A stretch of 53,086 nt of DNA, taken from positions 1 to 53,086 of the forward strand of contig CALALV010000109.1 of the NCBI GenBank assembly GCA_937925605.1. The letters are read 5' to 3'. The DNA comes from an uncultured Woeseia sp. (GTDB lineage Bacteria; Pseudomonadota; Gammaproteobacteria; Steroidobacterales; Woeseiaceae). A program made the translations under genes and the position numbers. Below are positions 50,751 to 53,086 of the stretch, in pieces. The first letter of the stretch is position 1, and every line of letters starts with the position of its first letter. Below the pieces are notes generated by a model that ran no database searches, had not been told where the DNA came from, and saw only the letters and a list, made by a program, of their open reading frames with translations.

Positions 50751-52025
50751 TCAGCGCCGGCTGAAGCCCAGCCGCACGGTGAGCTGCAGCTGTCGCTCGG
50801 TCTTTTCTTCCGCGAGACCGAAGTAGGCCCAGGCGGGGCGCTCGCTGGTAATCTCCAGCCACTCGGCCGCGAATGTCACGTGTTCATTGAGCACGTAGCG
50901 CCAGGAGAGCGTCCACGCATGCCCGATCTCGCGGTTCTCGTCGAGCGGGATGCTGTCGCGCTCGGTGACCTCGAAATGGTCGTAGCGCAGCGAGACCCGC
51001 TGGCGGTCGAACGGGCGCGTCAGCAGCAGGAAGCGGCTCTCGAAGCCGACGTCGACCGCGTGGATGCCGTTCGTCTGGCGGCCCCACAGCGTGTAGCCGT
51101 CCAGCCACTGGCCGATCAGACCGACCTCGCCCGGCAGGCTCGCCTTGATGCCGAGCTGGTCGAAGCCCGTTTCCCAGGCGTACTGGCCGTCCTCGTAGCC
51201 GAACGGGTCGGTGCGGTTGTCGTAGTGCGTAAGCCGGACGAGCAGGCGCTGGTCCAGGCTCCACTCCGCGTCGAGGCTGTAGCCCCAGGTGTCGTCGATC
51301 TCGAGTATCGGCGTGATGAACGGGTCCTGCTCGTCGAACCACGCGCCGGGCTGGATCTGCGGCACGGGCGGCAGCGGCACGCCGTCGCCGATGCGCGACT
51401 GGCGGTCGTGCAGCGACCAGCCCTTCCATGCGATCAGGCCGCCGGCCGTGTCGTTGTTGTAGAACAGCGATGCATGCAGCGCGATGCGCTGACGGCCACC
51501 GAGTAGCGCGGGTCGCCGCTCGACGGCGAACTCGGCGCCGTAGGAGCGCAGCTCCTCGCCGACCCAGGTGTTGATCGCGGACGAACTCAGCGTGTACGGG
51601 CTGCTCCAGCCGGCGTCCGTGTTCTCGAGCGAGACGCGCGGGTAGAAGATGCCGGCCTTCAGCGTGTAGCGATTGGCGGATCGCGGGACCGGGCGCCACT
51701 CCAGGTAGGCCTCGGTCAGGTCGAGCGTGGAGCTGAAATCCTCGACGTAGAGTTCCGCGTTCAGTTTCGCGCTGACGGTGTCCGCCAGCCGGTACCCGTA
51801 GTCGACGAAGCCGCGGCTCAGCAGCACGCCGTCGTTGTCGGCATCGTAACGCAGCTTGCCGGCGGAGCCTTCGAGCCAGGACGGGTGACCGCTGGCGTCT
51901 ACGTGGCTCAGGTCGAGCCCGGCGACGAGCCGGTAGCGGCCCGCCTCGTCCGCGTCGGCGGCTGCCGGGGCCAGCGCCACGGCGCCGAGCAGCGGCAGCA
52001 GTCGCCCGTTCAGTAGTCCGACCAC
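50751..52025 (-). CDS. Outer-membrane beta-barrel (porin-like) protein
   Basis: GTG at 52025 gives 424 residues with a signal peptide 'LLPLLGAVALAPAAADA'. The frame overlaps the upstream cupredoxin gene by 16 bp, implying translational coupling. The mature sequence alternates short amphipathic aromatic strands with acidic turns ('LRYDADNDGVLLSRGFVDYG', 'LDAEWSLDQRLLVRLTHYD', 'ERQLQLTVRLGFSRR'). There is no TonB box or plug domain. It resembles predicted porin-like proteins found downstream of methylamine-utilisation-annotated cupredoxins. A solute pore role is inferred. The terminal residue is Arg rather than Phe, which is atypical. Confidence 0.72.
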   Translation of the reverse strand: MVGLLNGRLLPLLGAVALAPAAADADEAGRYRLVAGLDLSHVDASGHPSWLEGSAGKLRYDADNDGVLLSRGFVDYGYRLADTVSAKLNAELYVEDFSSTLDLTEAYLEWRPVPRSANRYTLKAGIFYPRVSLENTDAGWSSPYTLSSSAINTWVGEELRSYGAEFAVERRPALLGGRQRIALHASLFYNNDTAGGLIAWKGWSLHDRQSRIGDGVPLPPVPQIQPGAWFDEQDPFITPILEIDDTWGYSLDAEWSLDQRLLVRLTHYDNRTDPFGYEDGQYAWETGFDQLGIKASLPGEVGLIGQWLDGYTLWGRQTNGIHAVDVGFESRFLLLTRPFDRQRVSLRYDHFEVTERDSIPLDENREIGHAWTLSWRYVLNEHVTFAAEWLEITSERPAWAYFGLAEEKTERQLQLTVRLGFSRR

Positions 52026-52663
52026 TGCAGTGCCTCGCTGCCGGAATCGTGCGGCGGGCGCAGCTTCTTGTCGAGCGTGAAGCTGATGGCCGGCGTTGTC
52101 GCAGACACGACGCGGCTCAGATGCCGGTCGCGGATGCGCGGGCTCCAGATGCTGACGGTAGCGGCGCCCGCCTGCTCGTCGAGCTCGACGCGGAGACTGC
52201 CGTCGGCGCCCGTTACGCCGAACAGGTCGGTGTCGACTACGACGATGTAGCCCAGCATCCCGTCGTGGATGTTGCAGCCCAGCGTGACGATACCGTCGTG
52301 CGCAAACGTGACCGGGTCGTGCGGGTCGCCCTTGTACAGCGGCAGCACGAAGTTGTTCGGTTTCGAGAAGGAGTACACGTGGTGCGCGACGACGTCGCTG
52401 TTCGGGAATTCGACCGTCGCGCCCTTCTGCACGATGAGCAGGTGCGGCTCGAAGCGCTTGCCGCGCTGGTCCATCACGGCCGCAGCCGGCTCGGCTGCGG
52501 CGTCCCTGCCGGCCTGCATCACGTAAACGGCCACGCCGGGCACCGGCTCGTTGTCGGGTCCGGTTACCGTGACCTCGAGCGCGGCGGCGCACGCCGGCGC
52601 CGCCAGCGCCGCGAGTAGCGCCGCCGACAGCCAGGCGTAGATCGGTACTGCCGCCGTCCGCAT
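52010..52663 (-). CDS. Exported cupredoxin-like copper protein
   Basis: The 217-residue precursor has signal peptide 'MRTAAVPIYAWLSAALLAAL...PACA'. Its sequence includes 'VTGPDNEPVPGVAVYV', a plastocyanin-like core 'VEFPNSDVVAHHVYSFS' (H94/H95) and 'LGCNIHDGMLGYIVV' with C130, H133 and M136. That is a full type-1 copper site in Cys-x2-His-x2-Met spacing. Such proteins are usually annotated as methylamine utilisation or cupredoxin-like. Here it likely carries electrons or binds copper in the periplasm. It is divergent from the sensor gene and coupled to the barrel gene. Confidence 0.83.
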   Translation of the reverse strand: MRTAAVPIYAWLSAALLAALAAPACAAALEVTVTGPDNEPVPGVAVYVMQAGRDAAAEPAAAVMDQRGKRFEPHLLIVQKGATVEFPNSDVVAHHVYSFSKPNNFVLPLYKGDPHDPVTFAHDGIVTLGCNIHDGMLGYIVVVDTDLFGVTGADGSLRVELDEQAGAATVSIWSPRIRDRHLSRVVSATTPAISFTLDKKLRPPHDSGSEALQWSDY

Positions 52664-52821
52664 GGTCGGGAAATCCCGGGAAATTCGCAGGATTCCAGTC
52701 TATTGGCCCGCCGCCGCGGCCAACCGTGACCCACCGCACATTACCCCGGGCCCGCCGGTCCTAACATGGGGCGGCTGCGTATTTCTGGTAACTGTGCACG
52801 GTATCGGGCGGGCGACGCAGA
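52664..52821. other. Divergent intergenic region, cupredoxin versus sensor
   Basis: The 158-bp gap should hold both promoters. No operator palindrome matching the glucan sites is present, and I see no convincing -35/-10 pair. GGGCGGGCGACGCAGA precedes the sensor start. Confidence 0.3.
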
Positions 52822-53086
52822 ATGGGCAAACGCACCACCTTTCGCAGCAAGCTCCTGCTGCTGACGATTCTGCCGCTGGCCATTGCGCAGGCCGTGACGC
52901 TTTACGCCGTCATGCACACGGTCGAGCGCGACGTCCGCCGGCAGGCGCAGGATTCGCTGTCGATCGGCGCCCTCGTCGCCAACGAGTTCCTCGCTTCGCG
53001 CGCGGAACAGCTGCGGACCAGCGTGTCCGTGCTCGCCGCCGACTACGGCCTCAAGGAAGCGACCGCCACGGGCGACGAGGCCACGA
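52822..53086 (+). CDS. Membrane sensor/signalling protein, N-terminal part (truncated by window)
   Basis: ATG at 52822 starts a frame open to the window end, 88 codons. A short basic N-terminus 'MGKRTTFRSK' leads to a transmembrane helix 'LLLLTILPLAIAQAVTLYAV', then a helical periplasmic stretch 'VERDVRRQAQDSLSIGALVA'. This matches the start of dCache- or HAMP-type sensors, often ending in GGDEF/EAL or histidine kinase domains. The output domain lies beyond the window. Its position opposite the cupredoxin-barrel pair suggests it may sense an envelope or redox cue, which is inference. Confidence 0.7.
   Translation, partial: MGKRTTFRSKLLLLTILPLAIAQAVTLYAVMHTVERDVRRQAQDSLSIGALVANEFLASRAEQLRTSVSVLAADYGLKEATATGDEAT

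Noticed and set aside
1..53086. CRISPR, tRNA/rRNA, insertion sequence or prophage
   Set aside because: No regularly spaced short repeats, cloverleaf-like or ribosomal sequence, transposase, integrase or phage structural gene was recognised. The only long repeats are within a coding region.

Overview
The window is GC-rich DNA, dense with genes in short co-directional operons. It looks like a free-living, probably marine, gammaproteobacterium. The exported proteins carry Gram-negative signal peptides and lipoboxes. There is an RND/adaptor efflux pair, outer-membrane barrels and c-type cytochromes. Placement below class is not possible from the sequence alone. I found no rRNA, tRNA, CRISPR array, transposase, integrase or prophage gene.

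Positions 1-24474 form a beta-1,3-glucan (laminarin-type) utilisation locus arranged as four transcription units. (i) The + operon 318-6420 encodes an exported CBM9-like protein, a large clan GH-Q phosphorylase (GH149-like) and two leaderless GH17 enzymes. (ii) The - operon 18050-6440 is entirely exported: a GH16 laminarinase lipoprotein, an eight-module carbohydrate-binding-like lipoprotein, a glycosidase fused to an outer-membrane beta-barrel, an unknown lipoprotein and a clan-A glycosidase. (iii) The - operon 22819-18653 encodes a GH3 beta-glucosidase, an exported GH17 and a LysR regulator. (iv) A GPH-type sugar:cation symporter runs on + (23023-24474). A 14-bp palindrome, TGACAGCGCTGTCA or one base off, sits before units i, ii and iii/iv. 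In each case it contains the -35 hexamer, so units i-iv look like one repressor regulon. The repressor, expected to be LacI-type, is not in the window. Inferred flow: surface GH16 and the barrel-tethered enzyme cut glucan, exported GH17 and clan-A enzymes trim it, the symporter imports short oligomers or glucose, and cytoplasmic GH17 and phosphorylase finish degradation. No TonB-dependent receptor or SusD is present, so the barrel-glycosidase may also be the outer-membrane pore.

Positions 24475-32250 hold a DUF3185 membrane protein, a previously unlisted 25-codon ORF with an extreme Shine-Dalgarno and its own terminator, an exported M17 aminopeptidase, a small membrane protein, a crotonase, a MATE exporter and a beta-propeller di-heme lipoprotein. 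Positions 32252-40183 hold an RND pump with its adaptor, an SLC13-type permease with RCK_C domains, two small hypothetical proteins and an SGNH hydrolase.

Positions 40153-44704 (-) encode a LodA-like quinoprotein, its LodB-like flavoprotein and a di-heme lipoprotein, which together look like a respiratory amine or amino-acid oxidising module. Positions 44958-49250 encode a class III cyclase fused to a signalling ATPase and helical repeats, followed by a phosphatidylserine-decarboxylase-like protein. An exported acetamidase/formamidase-like protein follows. The window ends with a cupredoxin-like periplasmic protein, an outer-membrane barrel and the start of a divergent membrane sensor.
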